From Parendozoicomonas sp. Alg238-R29 (GTDB lineage: Bacteria > Pseudomonadota > Gammaproteobacteria > Pseudomonadales > Endozoicomonadaceae): a stretch of 43,831 nucleotides of DNA. Positions 18,409 through 27,066 of this stretch are shown piece by piece. Each line of letters starts with the position of its first letter. Positions within the stretch are counted from its first letter, which is position 1. Where the stretch lies: the NCBI RefSeq assembly GCF_947331445.1, contig NZ_CAMZOG010000034.1:1-43831 (forward strand), given 5' to 3'. Under the pieces are notes generated by a model. It had not been told where the DNA came from. It ran no database searches and worked only from the letters and a program-made list of their open reading frames with translations. The translations under genes were made by a program, and so were the position numbers.

Positions 18409-19683
18409 ATGAGCGTGCATCTTCCCCGGTTTTTTACAGGCGAAACATTTATCCAAAAAGCGAATCATGTCCGCAGGATTGTTGCGATGACTCTGAGCCG
18501 CTTTCTGGAAGATGGCTGTATGAATCATGCTGCCGCGCTGACGTACACCACGCTTTTTGCAATCGTGCCGTTAGTCACTGTGACCTACAGTATGCTGGCC
18601 TCCTTTCCTTCGTTTCAAGGGATAGGAGAGCAGTTACAGAATTTTATATTCTCTAACTTTGTCCCTTCTGCTGGGGAAACGGTTAGCAAATGGCTAACGT
18701 CGTTTTCCACCCAGGCTCGTAACCTGACCATTGTTGGTATGGGCTTTCTTCTGGTAACGGCATTAATGATGCTGCGAACTATAGACCACGCCATCAACAG
18801 TATTTTTCATACCAGTGGTGACCGCAGGGTTGTTACCAGTTTTCTGCTGTACTGGGCAATTCTGAGCCTGGGGCCAATGCTGCTGGGATTGGGGTTTGCT
18901 GCCAGTTCTTATCTGGCGACGATTCGGTTGGTGGATCAGGCTACAACAATCCTTGGCGTAAAGGGTATTTTGCTGCAATTGATGCCAATCTTTATGAGTT
19001 CACTGGCCTTTACCCTGTTGTATCTGACAGTGCCTAATCGCAGAGTGCAGTTCCGTTTTGCTTTGGCCGGTGGTGTAACCGTTGCCCTGCTTTTTGAGTT
19101 GGCAAAGTCAGGGTTTGCTCTGTTTCTGACACTGTCACCTACCTACGAATTTATCTATGGCGCTTTTGCAGCAGTGCCTGTTTTCCTGCTGTGGCTCTTT
19201 TTAAGCTGGCTTCTGGTGTTGCTCGGCGCCGAGTTGGTTCATGCGTTGGGGGAGCCCAGAAGCAGAGAAGGCGGAGAGTTTTCCCCGATTCTGGCAATGG
19301 TAGCTATCCTTGCGGTCTTTCATCAAAGGTTTGCACGGGGAGAAACTACGATGCTGGAACAGGTTCAGGATGAAGGCTGGCCGGTTGGTCAACGACATTG
19401 GGAACAGGTGACGTCCTGGCTGACTCAAGAAGGCGTACTTGGTCGTAACAGTCATGGAGCTCTGGTTCCCGCTCATTCATTTCAAACTATTTCTTTGGCT
19501 TCTGTTGTTGCCCGCAGCCCCTGGCCTTTGCCTTCCGCTGAGGAGCTGGATCAGCTGAATCTGTCTCAGCAACCCGATTGGTTTCAGAATGTTGTTGGTT
19601 CTCTACAACGTTTGAATCGTGAGCGGGATAACTCATTGTCTGGTTCTCTGGATGCTGTGCTTTCAGGCCGGGAGAGCCAGTAA
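18409..19683 (+). CDS. YihY/BrkB-family inner membrane protein
   Basis: A 424-residue polytopic membrane protein once annotated as ribonuclease BN, a name now considered wrong for this family. It has the conserved DGCMNHAAALTYTTLFAIVPLV start, six main membrane segments, and YEFIYGAFAAVPVFLLWLFLSW. After the membrane domain there is a soluble tail of about 140 residues containing a winged-helix-like region (EQVTSWLTQEGVLGRN). Start 18409 is used; AAGGG about 12 bases upstream is modest. Next gene follows by two bases. Confidence 0.87.
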   Translation: MSVHLPRFFTGETFIQKANHVRRIVAMTLSRFLEDGCMNHAAALTYTTLFAIVPLVTVTYSMLASFPSFQGIGEQLQNFIFSNFVPSAGETVSKWLTSFSTQARNLTIVGMGFLLVTALMMLRTIDHAINSIFHTSGDRRVVTSFLLYWAILSLGPMLLGLGFAASSYLATIRLVDQATTILGVKGILLQLMPIFMSSLAFTLLYLTVPNRRVQFRFALAGGVTVALLFELAKSGFALFLTLSPTYEFIYGAFAAVPVFLLWLFLSWLLVLLGAELVHALGEPRSREGGEFSPILAMVAILAVFHQRFARGETTMLEQVQDEGWPVGQRHWEQVTSWLTQEGVLGRNSHGALVPAHSFQTISLASVVARSPWPLPSAEELDQLNLSQQPDWFQNVVGSLQRLNRERDNSLSGSLDAVLSGRESQ

Positions 19684-19685
19684 TC

Positions 19686-20150
19686 ATGAGCTTGAAATCG
19701 CATATTACCTGCTGCTTGTTTGGCATGATGTTAGTGCTAAGTGGTTGTAGCGATAAGCCCGGTCTCACCGATTTTCAGGGAAATCCTTTATCTCTGGAAG
19801 ATAAGGAGTCCTGGCTGGTGGTGAATTACTGGGCCATCTGGTGTGATCCCTGCCGGGAAGAAATTCCAGATCTGAATGAGCTGGCCAGGAGTGACAATAA
19901 AATACGTGTGTGGGGTGTGGATTTCGATGGCGCAGAGTCCAGAACTGAACTGGCTTCAAAAGTGGCCATGCTGGATATTCAATTCCCGGTTGTTGCTGTG
20001 GACAGGGTTCAATTGCTAAAGCTGGAACGCCCTCCGGTATTGCCTGCTACATATATTTTGAATGCTAAGGGTGAAATGCAGGAGCGTTTGCTGGGCCCTC
20101 AGACGAAGGACAGCCTGCAGCAGGCTATAACGAAGCTGCAATCTCACTAA
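19686..20150 (+). CDS. TlpA-like thioredoxin lipoprotein
   Basis: A 154-residue thioredoxin-fold protein with a lipoprotein signal (MMLVLSGC, lipidated Cys21) and the active site W52-C53-D54-P55-C56. The cis-proline region is PPVLPATYIL. It would act as a periplasmic, membrane-tethered thiol reductant or disulfide enzyme of the TlpA/ResA class. Its start is two bases after the yihY-like gene stop, and the acylphosphatase follows closely, so the three are likely co-transcribed. Confidence 0.9.
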   Translation: MSLKSHITCCLFGMMLVLSGCSDKPGLTDFQGNPLSLEDKESWLVVNYWAIWCDPCREEIPDLNELARSDNKIRVWGVDFDGAESRTELASKVAMLDIQFPVVAVDRVQLLKLERPPVLPATYILNAKGEMQERLLGPQTKDSLQQAITKLQSH

Positions 20151-20173
20151 TAGTGCAGGATCCGGGCAAATCT

Positions 20174-20446
20174 ATGGCGAAAATATGCAGAAAGGCACAG
20201 GTACAGGGGAAAGTACAAGGTGTCTGGTTTCGGGCATCCACTAAACAGCGGGCAGAACAACTTGGTGTAAAAGGCTGGGCCAAAAACTGCGTCGATGGCA
20301 GTGTGGAAATCATGATGTGCGGTGAAGAAAGAGCAGTTGTTGAGTTAAACGACTGGCTTTATGAAGGTCCACCGTTGGCGGTTGTGGATAAGGTTTCTGT
20401 CGAAGAGGCTGAGTGTGGAGAGTTGTCTGGTTTTACCACAGGCTAG
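20174..20446 (+). CDS. acyP: acylphosphatase
   Basis: Hydrolyses carboxyl-phosphate bonds of acylphosphates. The 90-residue product has the phosphate loop GKVQGVWFRAST with the catalytic arginine and GWAKNCVDGSVEI with the catalytic asparagine. ATG 20174 gives the usual family length; an in-frame GTG at 20153 would add seven residues and lacks a better ribosome binding site. Confidence 0.93.
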   Translation: MAKICRKAQVQGKVQGVWFRASTKQRAEQLGVKGWAKNCVDGSVEIMMCGEERAVVELNDWLYEGPPLAVVDKVSVEEAECGELSGFTTG

Positions 20447-20448
20447 TT

Positions 20449-21009
20449 TTAATTAACCAGCCAGTATTTTTCCCAACGGGTCATGACTCTTTCCGGATAC
20501 CAGGTTTTTCCCAAACTGCCGTTGTAGCGAGCCAGTGCCCGGGAGAGGTTCCCTTTTTCCCGTTTCAGGTAGTAGCTGAGAATAGTTGTGCCGTAACGGA
20601 TATTGGTTTCCAGCTCGATAAGGTTGTCATCAATCCGCCCCAGCTCTTTACGCCAGAATGGCATAATTTGCATTAACCCTTGGGCACCAACAGATGAAAC
20701 TGCGAAACGGTTAAATGTGCTTTCCGTATGAATCACAGCAAGCACCAGTTCGGGTTGAAGTCCAACACGGTTGGCTTCTCGATGAACTGTCCTGAGAAGG
20801 TCGAGCCTTTCTTCCGGATCTTTTATGTATCGCTCCAGCCGTAAGGACATATCAACTAGCCAGACTTCGGCTGTATACGGGTCTTCAAAGCTTCCAGCGT
20901 CAGCTATTGTTTCTTCCAGATAAACGCGCATCTCTTCATCAATGGCGGGTGCTCTGGCAAAAAGGTTGGGAAGGAAAAACAAAAAAGAAAGGAATACCGA
21001 CAGGCACAA
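20449..21009 (-). CDS. lytic transglycosylase, SLT domain
   Basis: A 186-residue exported murein-cleaving enzyme. A signal peptide (FLSFLFFLPNLFARAPA) precedes a helical region and the SLT domain, with the catalytic glutamate E96 in HTESTFNRFAVSSVGAQGLM, the family GLMQIMP and NIRYGTTIL motifs, and ARYNGS. The best in-frame start for a full signal peptide is TTG at 21009; no ATG is available before the mature part. That TTG lies inside the terminator-like hairpin after proS, which is unusual. Confidence 0.85.
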   Translation of the reverse strand: MCLSVFLSFLFFLPNLFARAPAIDEEMRVYLEETIADAGSFEDPYTAEVWLVDMSLRLERYIKDPEERLDLLRTVHREANRVGLQPELVLAVIHTESTFNRFAVSSVGAQGLMQIMPFWRKELGRIDDNLIELETNIRYGTTILSYYLKREKGNLSRALARYNGSLGKTWYPERVMTRWEKYWLVN

Positions 21010-21023
21010 AGCCTGTCGGTATT
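20993..21023 (-). terminator. hairpin after proS overlapping the transglycosylase start
   Basis: A perfect 13-bp stem, 20993-21005 (aataccgacaggc) with 21011-21023, loop ACAAA. On the minus strand it is followed by a T-rich stretch that also encodes the transglycosylase signal peptide. It sits 19 bases past the proS stop and covers the TTG start of the next gene. Confidence 0.7.
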
Positions 21024-21041
21024 TAACAGTTGCTGCAATGA

Positions 21042-22760
21042 TCAGAGCTTAACCCTGTTTTTCAGTTCGGCAACAATGTCGTTTACAGAGATGGCTACGT
21101 TTTCACCTTCACGGCGGTTCTTGTATTCCAGTGTGCCTTCTTTCAAACCACGGTCACTGATAACCACGCGGTGAGGAATGCCCACCAGTTCCATATCGGC
21201 AAATTTTACACCTGGGCTGGCTTTACGGTCATCCATGATTACGTCGTAACCGGCTTCTTCCAGTTCGTTATAGAGTTTTTCGGTCGTTTCACGAACAGCT
21301 TCAGACTTTTCAATCTTGAGAGGCACCAGAGCAATCTGGAACGGTGCAATAGCGTCAGGCCAGATGATGCCGCGGTCATCGTGGTTCTGTTCAATGGCAG
21401 AGGCCACAATCCGGCTAACCCCGATACCGTAGCAGCCCATAAACATGGTGGCATCTTTGCCGTTCTGATCAAGAACAGAGGCCTTCATGGCTTCACTGTA
21501 CTTTTTGCCCAGCTGGAAGATATGGCCTACTTCAATGCCGCGCTTAATAAATAGCTTGCCCTTGCCGCATGGGCTTGGGTCACCTTCCACAATATTGCGG
21601 ATATCTTCAACACGGGTAAAGGTGGCGTCACGATCCCAGTTAATACCGAAGAAGTGCTCGCCATCGCTGTTAGCGCCCGCACCAAAGTCAGTCATCTTGG
21701 CAACAGTGCGGTCAACAATGCAAGGGATTTCCAGGCCAACAGGGCCAAGAGAACCAAAGCTCGCGCCGATAGCGGCTTTAACTTCTGCATCAGATGCCAT
21801 TTCCAGAGGAGCAGCAACTTCAGGCAGGTGCTCAGCTTTGATTTCGTTGAGTTCGTGGTCACCACGAACCATCAAGGCAATCAGCTCGTGCTCGCTCTCT
21901 TCATCAGCCTTAACGATCAGGGTCTTAACTGTCTTTTCGATAGGCAGGTCAAACTGTTCAACCAGTTCCGCGATGGTTTTAGCGTTTGGTGTTGGAATTC
22001 GCTTCATCTCTTCAGATGGGGCAGGGCGATCGCCTTCTGGTGCCAGTGCTTCAGCCTTTTCAATATTGGCTGCGAAATTACTGCTGTCACTGAAGGCGAT
22101 ATCGTCTTCACCGGAATCGGCCAGAACATGGAATTCGTGGGAGCCGGTACCACCGATAGAGCCAGTGTCTGCTTCTACAGGGCGGTAATCCAGACCCAGG
22201 CGATCGAAAATGCGGCAGTAGGTGCTGTGCATGTTTTCGTATTCGTTTGCCAAACATTCCTGAGAAACGTGGAAGGAGTAAGCATCCTTCATCAGGAATT
22301 CACGGGAGCGCATCAGGCCAAAACGTGGGCGGATTTCATCGCGGAATTTAGTCTGAATCTGGTACAGGTTTACTGGTAACTGTTTGTAGCTGGTCAGTTC
22401 TCCGCGAATCATATCGGTGAATACTTCTTCGTGGGTTGGGCCCATAACGAAGTCACGGTTATGGCGATCTTTGAAGCGCAGCAGTTCGGGGCCGTAGTCT
22501 TCCCAGCGGCCGCTTTCCTGCCATAGTTCAGCGGGAGCGCTCACCGGCATCCAGCTTTCGAGTGCGCCGGACCGGTCCATTTCTTCACGAACAATGCGTT
22601 CAACTTTATTCAGTACACGCTTACCTGCAGGAAGCCAGGTATAAAGGCCGGAAGCAAGTTTGCGGATCATTCCCGCGCGAAGCATCAGCTGGTGGCTGAC
22701 AACAACAGCGTCGGCAGGAGTCTCTTTTAGAGTCGGTAGATAGTATTGGCTGGTGCGCAT
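21042..22760 (-). CDS. proS: prolyl-tRNA synthetase
   Basis: Class II aminoacyl-tRNA synthetase charging tRNA-Pro, 572 residues, the bacterial type with an editing insert. Motif 1 lies in the first 100 residues ([19 protein letters not shown]), and motif 2 is [21 protein letters not shown] with [13 protein letters not shown] before it. The INS editing domain covers about 225-400 ([20 protein letters not shown]). Motif 3 is [18 protein letters not shown], and the anticodon-binding domain is at the C-terminus ([20 protein letters not shown]). Start fits the conserved [15 protein letters not shown]. Confidence 0.98.
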   Translation of the reverse strand: MRTSQYYLPTLKETPADAVVVSHQLMLRAGMIRKLASGLYTWLPAGKRVLNKVERIVREEMDRSGALESWMPVSAPAELWQESGRWEDYGPELLRFKDRHNRDFVMGPTHEEVFTDMIRGELTSYKQLPVNLYQIQTKFRDEIRPRFGLMRSREFLMKDAYSFHVSQECLANEYENMHSTYCRIFDRLGLDYRPVEADTGSIGGTGSHEFHVLADSGEDDIAFSDSSNFAANIEKAEALAPEGDRPAPSEEMKRIPTPNAKTIAELVEQFDLPIEKTVKTLIVKADEESEHELIALMVRGDHELNEIKAEHLPEVAAPLEMASDAEVKAAIGASFGSLGPVGLEIPCIVDRTVAKMTDFGAGANSDGEHFFGINWDRDATFTRVEDIRNIVEGDPSPCGKGKLFIKRGIEVGHIFQLGKKYSEAMKASVLDQNGKDATMFMGCYGIGVSRIVASAIEQNHDDRGIIWPDAIAPFQIALVPLKIEKSEAVRETTEKLYNELEEAGYDVIMDDRKASPGVKFADMELVGIPHRVVISDRGLKEGTLEYKNRREGENVAISVNDIVAELKNRVKL

Positions 22761-23108
22761 GGAAATCTGCTGTGCCGTTTATATTCAGAAACCCGTTATT
22801 CTAAGGGGCACAGGACTGTAGGCAAAGTTTATTTTTTATCATTGGTGTGCCTTGAGTATCGTGAGAAAGGGTCGGTTTGGCTGCCTGCCCTGAGACTTAG
22901 CTAGAGTGTGTTCACAATTAAACATCGAACCCAGTTCCCTGTCTCCGCCATAATGCGAGTTATTTCACCATAGCGAGCCAGTGAGTCCCGGTCGTATCCA
23001 TAAGTGGGAAAGGCCAAGGCTGATAAGTCTGATGGTCGGTACTGCGAGTGTGAGCCAGGGATAGTCGAACAATGGATGGGGGGTAGGGTTCTTACTTCAC
23101 AGCTGAGC
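22761..23108. other. 348-base gap with a stop-free minus-strand remnant
   Basis: No complete gene. On the minus strand a frame is open from the 3' end of the glycosyltransferase to TAG 22911-22913, including TYGYDRDSLARYGEITRIM and ETGNWVRCLIVNTL. It has no start codon with a ribosome binding site and no recognised family; it may be the 3' remnant of a displaced gene or chance. An inverted-repeat-like sequence lies at 22911-22930. Confidence 0.3.
22911..22930 (+). repeat. left member of an imperfect inverted repeat pair
   Basis: CTAGAGTGTGTTCACAATTA matches the reverse complement of 24140-24159 at 16 of 20 positions. The pair brackets the glycosyltransferase. It could be a mobile-element end or chance. 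Confidence 0.3.
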
Positions 23109-24125
23109 TCACAGATGAGCCTTCTGCAGTCGGCTTGCGGCAGGTTTTGTTATTTTCTTCATGGTTAAATAGGTGGGGCGTTGCTTACTTTCAATAAAAA
23201 TCCGGCCTACATATTCCCCAAGCAGCCCTATAGCCAATAGTTGAATTCCGCCAAGAAACAGCATCACCACTGTCATTGAGGTATAACCGGCAACTGGGAC
23301 TCCATAAGCAACGTTTTTGAAGGCGAGAACAAAAGCGAATACCAGAGAAAGCAGAGATATGGAAATTCCGGTAAAAGTTGCCAGTTTCAGAGGGTGAACG
23401 CTGAATGAGGTAATACCCTCAAAGGCCAAACCAATCAGCTTGAAAGTGTGCCACTTGGTTTTACCAGCCAAGCGAGGGTCACGATCAAACAGTATTTCTT
23501 TCTGGCAGAAACCCGACCACGCAAACAGGCCTTTCATGTAGCGGGTTCTTTCTGGTAGGGCGTTGATATGATCAACCACCCGACGGCTCAGTAGGCGAAA
23601 ATCACCGACATTTTCCGGGATATGAATATCGGACAATTTGTTAAGTACGCGGTAGAACGCGGCAGCAGATGTGCGTTTGAACCAGTTTTCTCCGTGTCGT
23701 TTGCGACGGCGCATATTGACGATGTCATAACCTCCGCGCCACTGAGCTAACATATCCGGGATCAGTTCTGGTGGATCTTGCAGGTCACTGTCAATCAGGA
23801 TAACCGCATCCCCTCGGGAGGCCTCAAGGCCAGCACTCATTGCCGCTTCTTTGCCAAAATTCCTGCTCAGGGATATCAGCACTTGTTCACTGCTGCTCTC
23901 AGGGAGCACCTGTAGCTTTCTCCAGGTGTCATCACTACTGCCATCGTTGATGTAGATGATTTCCGAAGGCGCTGCCATGCCATCCAAAACAGCGGTTAAC
24001 CGACTATGAAACTGATCTATGACAGATGATTCGTTATAGGCCGGTACTATGATGCTGAGCAGAATCCGTTCCTCTTCTACCGATGGCAAAGAATGGCTGA
24101 CTGGGAACTTGATCAGTGGGTTCAT
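23109..24125 (-). CDS. GT2 family glycosyltransferase (GtrB/ArnC/DPM1-like)
   Basis: A 338-residue membrane-anchored glycosyltransferase expected to move a sugar from a nucleotide donor to polyprenyl phosphate. The catalytic GT-A domain shows LLSIIVPAYNESSVIDQF, IIYINDGSSDDTW, the metal-binding IDSDLQDPPELIPDM, and VGDFRLLSRRVVDHI. Two C-terminal membrane segments (FTGISISLLSLVFAFVLAF and MTVVMLFLGGIQLLAIGLLGEYVGR) are typical of the GtrB class. ATG 24125 is preferred to the upstream TTG/GTG region because GGAG lies about 8 bases before it. No partner flippase or acceptor gene is seen next to it, so the sugar target is unknown. Confidence 0.9.
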   Translation of the reverse strand: MNPLIKFPVSHSLPSVEEERILLSIIVPAYNESSVIDQFHSRLTAVLDGMAAPSEIIYINDGSSDDTWRKLQVLPESSSEQVLISLSRNFGKEAAMSAGLEASRGDAVILIDSDLQDPPELIPDMLAQWRGGYDIVNMRRRKRHGENWFKRTSAAAFYRVLNKLSDIHIPENVGDFRLLSRRVVDHINALPERTRYMKGLFAWSGFCQKEILFDRDPRLAGKTKWHTFKLIGLAFEGITSFSVHPLKLATFTGISISLLSLVFAFVLAFKNVAYGVPVAGYTSMTVVMLFLGGIQLLAIGLLGEYVGRIFIESKQRPTYLTMKKITKPAASRLQKAHL

Positions 24126-24139
24126 AGCATGGACTCCGT

Positions 24140-24159
24140 TAAGTGCGAACACACCTTAG
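24140..24159 (-). repeat. right member of the imperfect inverted repeat pair
   Basis: Read on the minus strand this is CTAAGGTGTGTTCGCACTTA, 16 of 20 identical to 22911-22930. It lies just upstream of the glycosyltransferase start. Confidence 0.3.
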
Positions 24160-24240
24160 AGGGTGCTTGATCGCAAAAATGTCAGAGACATTTCTTTCAC
24201 GTGCTTTGATTAATTGTCTGCAGACTCAGGGAGTACATAA

Positions 24241-24561
24241 ATGAGACTGTCATCTATTGAAGATAGCCGGGATATAGCTGGCGTGATTTCTGACTATTCG
24301 AAACTTTGGGTCATGAACTCGATTACGCACTGGACGGGAGGCAGGAGGTGGCGCTTGGTATTGAGAATATTTATGACCTGATTCTTCTTAACGTGATGCT
24401 TCCAGTGATGGATGACTACGGTGTTTGCCGGGGGCTACGGGGGCAGGGAGTTAAAACCCGCTGATCTGAATATTCTGGAGGCCTGGATTGAGGCGCTGGT
24501 TCGTTGCAGTCGACTGGAAGCTTCCCGGAGTATAGTTACCTGTGGTGGGTTAGCGCCTTGA
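24241..24561 (+). pseudogene. decayed OmpR/PhoB-type response regulator
   Basis: Three pieces of a response regulator receiver domain lie in different frames. The first, from ATG 24241 with GGGAG upstream, reads MRLSSIEDSRDIAGVISDYS. From 24309 a second frame reads GHELDYALDGRQEVALG then YDLILLNVMLPVMDDYGVCR, where the phospho-accepting Asp of the usual LLDVMLP has become Asn. After 24459 about 40 residues are missing, and from 24463 a third frame reads DLNILEAWIEALVRCSRLEA, the linker that follows the receiver domain. The DNA-binding domain is essentially gone. Not expected to be functional. No sensor kinase is nearby. Confidence 0.8.
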
Positions 24562-24796
24562 ATATGAACAGGCGATTGCAACACCAATTCCAGCTGGCTG
24601 TTCCCCGGAAGGTGATTGTCCGAAGTGTTGTTATATCAAGGTCGGACAATTCCACAATGGAAGGAACAAAGAGCTATCTACGAGAAAGCCACTGCCACCA
24701 ACAATACAGAAATAAAAAAACGATGATTTTTCAGCTGTGAAAACTTTGATAAACACTGAATGAGCAGTATGTTTCACACGCTTTGTGGAAATTCTG

Positions 24797-26065
24797 TCAG
24801 CACTCGTGGTTCATATCTGGAGACTCTTTCAGGGTAGCCACCGCAGCCAGGCAGATCATGGTTAGTGCTACAAAGGCCTGTAACAGAACTGGCAGCCATA
24901 CATGGTTGTTAACAGACATACATATCACCAGTGCCATACCTGATATTTGCCCTACCAGTAAAACCATTCCCTGTGAAAAGGCTTCCGGAACTGGGCGTGT
25001 GATTTCAGCAATATACTGAAAGCCAACAGGGCCGGCCCCAAGAACAAAGAATCCTAGAATGGCTGTTGAACAGAGTGCAGTGAAATAAACCATGTGGGGT
25101 TGTGAAGAAATATCTCCAGCGAAGGCAAGCCCAGAAAGCCCCGGTAGCATTCCTGTGACACATAACACCAGAACGGCTTTGCGTCGCTTAAAGTAGTCAG
25201 AGCAGATTGGTAAAACAATGGAACCGACCATACCTCCCAGCATCATCATGGTTGCTATCAAGCCGTCTGAATCGTCAATATTCATACTTGCACTAATGGC
25301 ATCGGTTAATGAACTGATGGCATTGAATATTCCTAGCCCAACCATAAATAAAAACAGACCAATCAGCATATCCCGGTTTTTCAATAGGCTCGTTATATCT
25401 GAGAGTCGTGGAGTGCGATCATCAAAATCTTCGGTGTTTTTGATGGCAGGGCGTGGGCGTACGAGAGTCAAGGCCGCCAGGCAGACGGCCGCAGAGATAT
25501 AGCCATAGAGACTGAGAGCTGTTGTGATTCCTTTACCGTAGCTACCGTCGGACGGGTCGGTCACAACCAACATTGGTGTAATCACCATAACCAGTAATAT
25601 GCCAATGAATTGGGAAAAAACCGTTAGCCCCGCAGCCAGTGCCCGTTCTTTGAGCGGAAACCATTGGTCGGTGAGAGTCGTCACGGAATTAAGGATAAAT
25701 GGTTGGGCGATAGCCAGTCCCAGTTGTGCCACAGTCACAATAGCCAGGTTGTTACCTGCCATACCTTTAAGAATACTGAACAGACCAGTGAGAACGGCGC
25801 CGGTCAGCAAACCACTTCTCAGGCCGAATCGAGCCAGAATCCAGGACACGGGCAGAGAAATAATCACATAAACAACCATGTAGATCAGAGCAAGGTTATC
25901 AATATTTAACCAGTTTTGGTGTTCAATCTGGTTGGCGTAAAAAGCTTCGGCAGGGCGTGCCACGGCGGCATGGGCCAGCCACTGCATCTGAATAATCACA
26001 GAAAGGGCCATTAAAGTGGCCAGCATGACCCAACGGTATTTAGGATAAGAAAGTTGTGACTTCAA
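24797..26065 (-). CDS. MFS transporter, FLVCR-like
   Basis: A 422-residue twelve-helix major facilitator protein. The N-terminus YPKYRWVMLATLMALSVIIQ, the loop DQWFPLKERALAAGL between helices, the long charged central loop (RPAIKNTEDFDDRTPRLSD) and the late GPVGFQYIAEITRPVPEA resemble the FLVCR/heme-choline transporter branch. The substrate cannot be set from sequence. It is a single gene, divergent from the FMN reductase and convergent with the response-regulator pseudogene. Confidence 0.82.
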   Translation of the reverse strand: MKSQLSYPKYRWVMLATLMALSVIIQMQWLAHAAVARPAEAFYANQIEHQNWLNIDNLALIYMVVYVIISLPVSWILARFGLRSGLLTGAVLTGLFSILKGMAGNNLAIVTVAQLGLAIAQPFILNSVTTLTDQWFPLKERALAAGLTVFSQFIGILLVMVITPMLVVTDPSDGSYGKGITTALSLYGYISAAVCLAALTLVRPRPAIKNTEDFDDRTPRLSDITSLLKNRDMLIGLFLFMVGLGIFNAISSLTDAISASMNIDDSDGLIATMMMLGGMVGSIVLPICSDYFKRRKAVLVLCVTGMLPGLSGLAFAGDISSQPHMVYFTALCSTAILGFFVLGAGPVGFQYIAEITRPVPEAFSQGMVLLVGQISGMALVICMSVNNHVWLPVLLQAFVALTMICLAAVATLKESPDMNHEC

Positions 26066-26304
26066 AGTTTTGGGCTCCCGCCATTCTTTTATTGGATGAA
26101 GGCTGGCTACACATTAGCGGATATTTTTATAAGAGCCCGTTTATAATCTTGTGCAGATGGCGAAAATGACGAGAAACGTGAAAGTAACATGGACCTTTAA
26201 TTGGCATTTTCAGTCTGCGATAAGGTTATGAATCGGCTCTCGGTGCTGTTGTTTTTAGCCGGGGTTGATATATTGCCTGTGCAATAACAATAAAGAGAAC
26301 CCCC

Positions 26305-26901
26305 ATGAGTCAAGTACTGGTTATCGCTGCCAGCCAGCAGAAAGTATCCCAAAGCCGTAAGGTCGCTGACTATATCAAGCATCAGGTGGAGAATCTGGGA
26401 GCTGAGGCAGACGTTCTTGATCTTGGTTTGAATGTTCTTCCCCTTTGGAGTGGCGAGCCAGCTTCCGATCCTGAGCAGATGAGTGCTATTCGTGCTCAAC
26501 TCGATGGGGCATCTTCCTTTGTGTTTGTTGTTCCGGAATGGAATGGTATGGCACCGCCAGCTATTAAAAACCTACTGACATGGTTTGGAGCTGGCCAGTT
26601 TGCTCACAAGCCAGCTTTATTGTGTGCTATTTCTGCCGGGCAGGGAGGTGCTTTTGTAATTGCTGAATTGCGTGGTTCGAGTTACAAAAACAGTCGTATC
26701 TGCTATCTCCCGGAGCATTTGATTATTCGTAGTGTTGGTGATGTAGTGGGAAGTGAAAACCCTACTGATCAATCTGATAGCTATTATCGTGACAGGATGG
26801 ATTTCGCACTGAAAGATTTACTCGCCTACGATCAAGCTCTCGCAGCCATTCGTCCTGCAGCTTTGGAGAGAATGAAAGGTTTCACAAATGGTATGTCATA
26901 A
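26305..26901 (+). CDS. NADPH-dependent FMN reductase family protein
   Basis: A 198-residue flavodoxin-fold protein. SQVLVIAASQQKVSQSRKVA is the phosphate-binding start of this family (normally GSLR-like), and VVPEWNGMAPPAIKNLLTWF corresponds to the P-E-Y-N-x-S-x-P-x-x-K-N motif with tryptophan for tyrosine. AISAGQGGAFVIAELR is the third FMN loop. Likely a flavin, quinone or chromate-type reductase. AGAGAA precedes the ATG, and a hairpin follows the gene. Confidence 0.85.
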   Translation: MSQVLVIAASQQKVSQSRKVADYIKHQVENLGAEADVLDLGLNVLPLWSGEPASDPEQMSAIRAQLDGASSFVFVVPEWNGMAPPAIKNLLTWFGAGQFAHKPALLCAISAGQGGAFVIAELRGSSYKNSRICYLPEHLIIRSVGDVVGSENPTDQSDSYYRDRMDFALKDLLAYDQALAAIRPAALERMKGFTNGMS

Positions 26902-26970
26902 GAAACGTAAATAATTTTTCGTCATCTCGCCCTTCTTATTTTGGTGAAATATTCGGGCTAGGTATTTTCC

Positions 26971-27004
26971 GAAGGGTTCTTTGATTGTCGTCAAAGAACC
27001 CTTC
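26971..27004. terminator. hairpin between the FMN reductase and ppk2
   Basis: A perfect 14-bp stem, 26971-26984 (gaagggttctttga) with 26991-27004, loop TTGTCG. The following sequence has scattered Ts only, so efficiency is uncertain. Confidence 0.65.
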
Positions 27005-27066
27005 TGTGTATTTGATAGTTTTAAATCATAAAACGAATAACAAACAACACAAAAAGGGAGGGACCT

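Noticed and set aside
24504-24740. Plus-strand open frame of 78 codons after the response-regulator remnant
   Set aside because: It crosses the remnant out of frame, has no ribosome binding site and no family resemblance.
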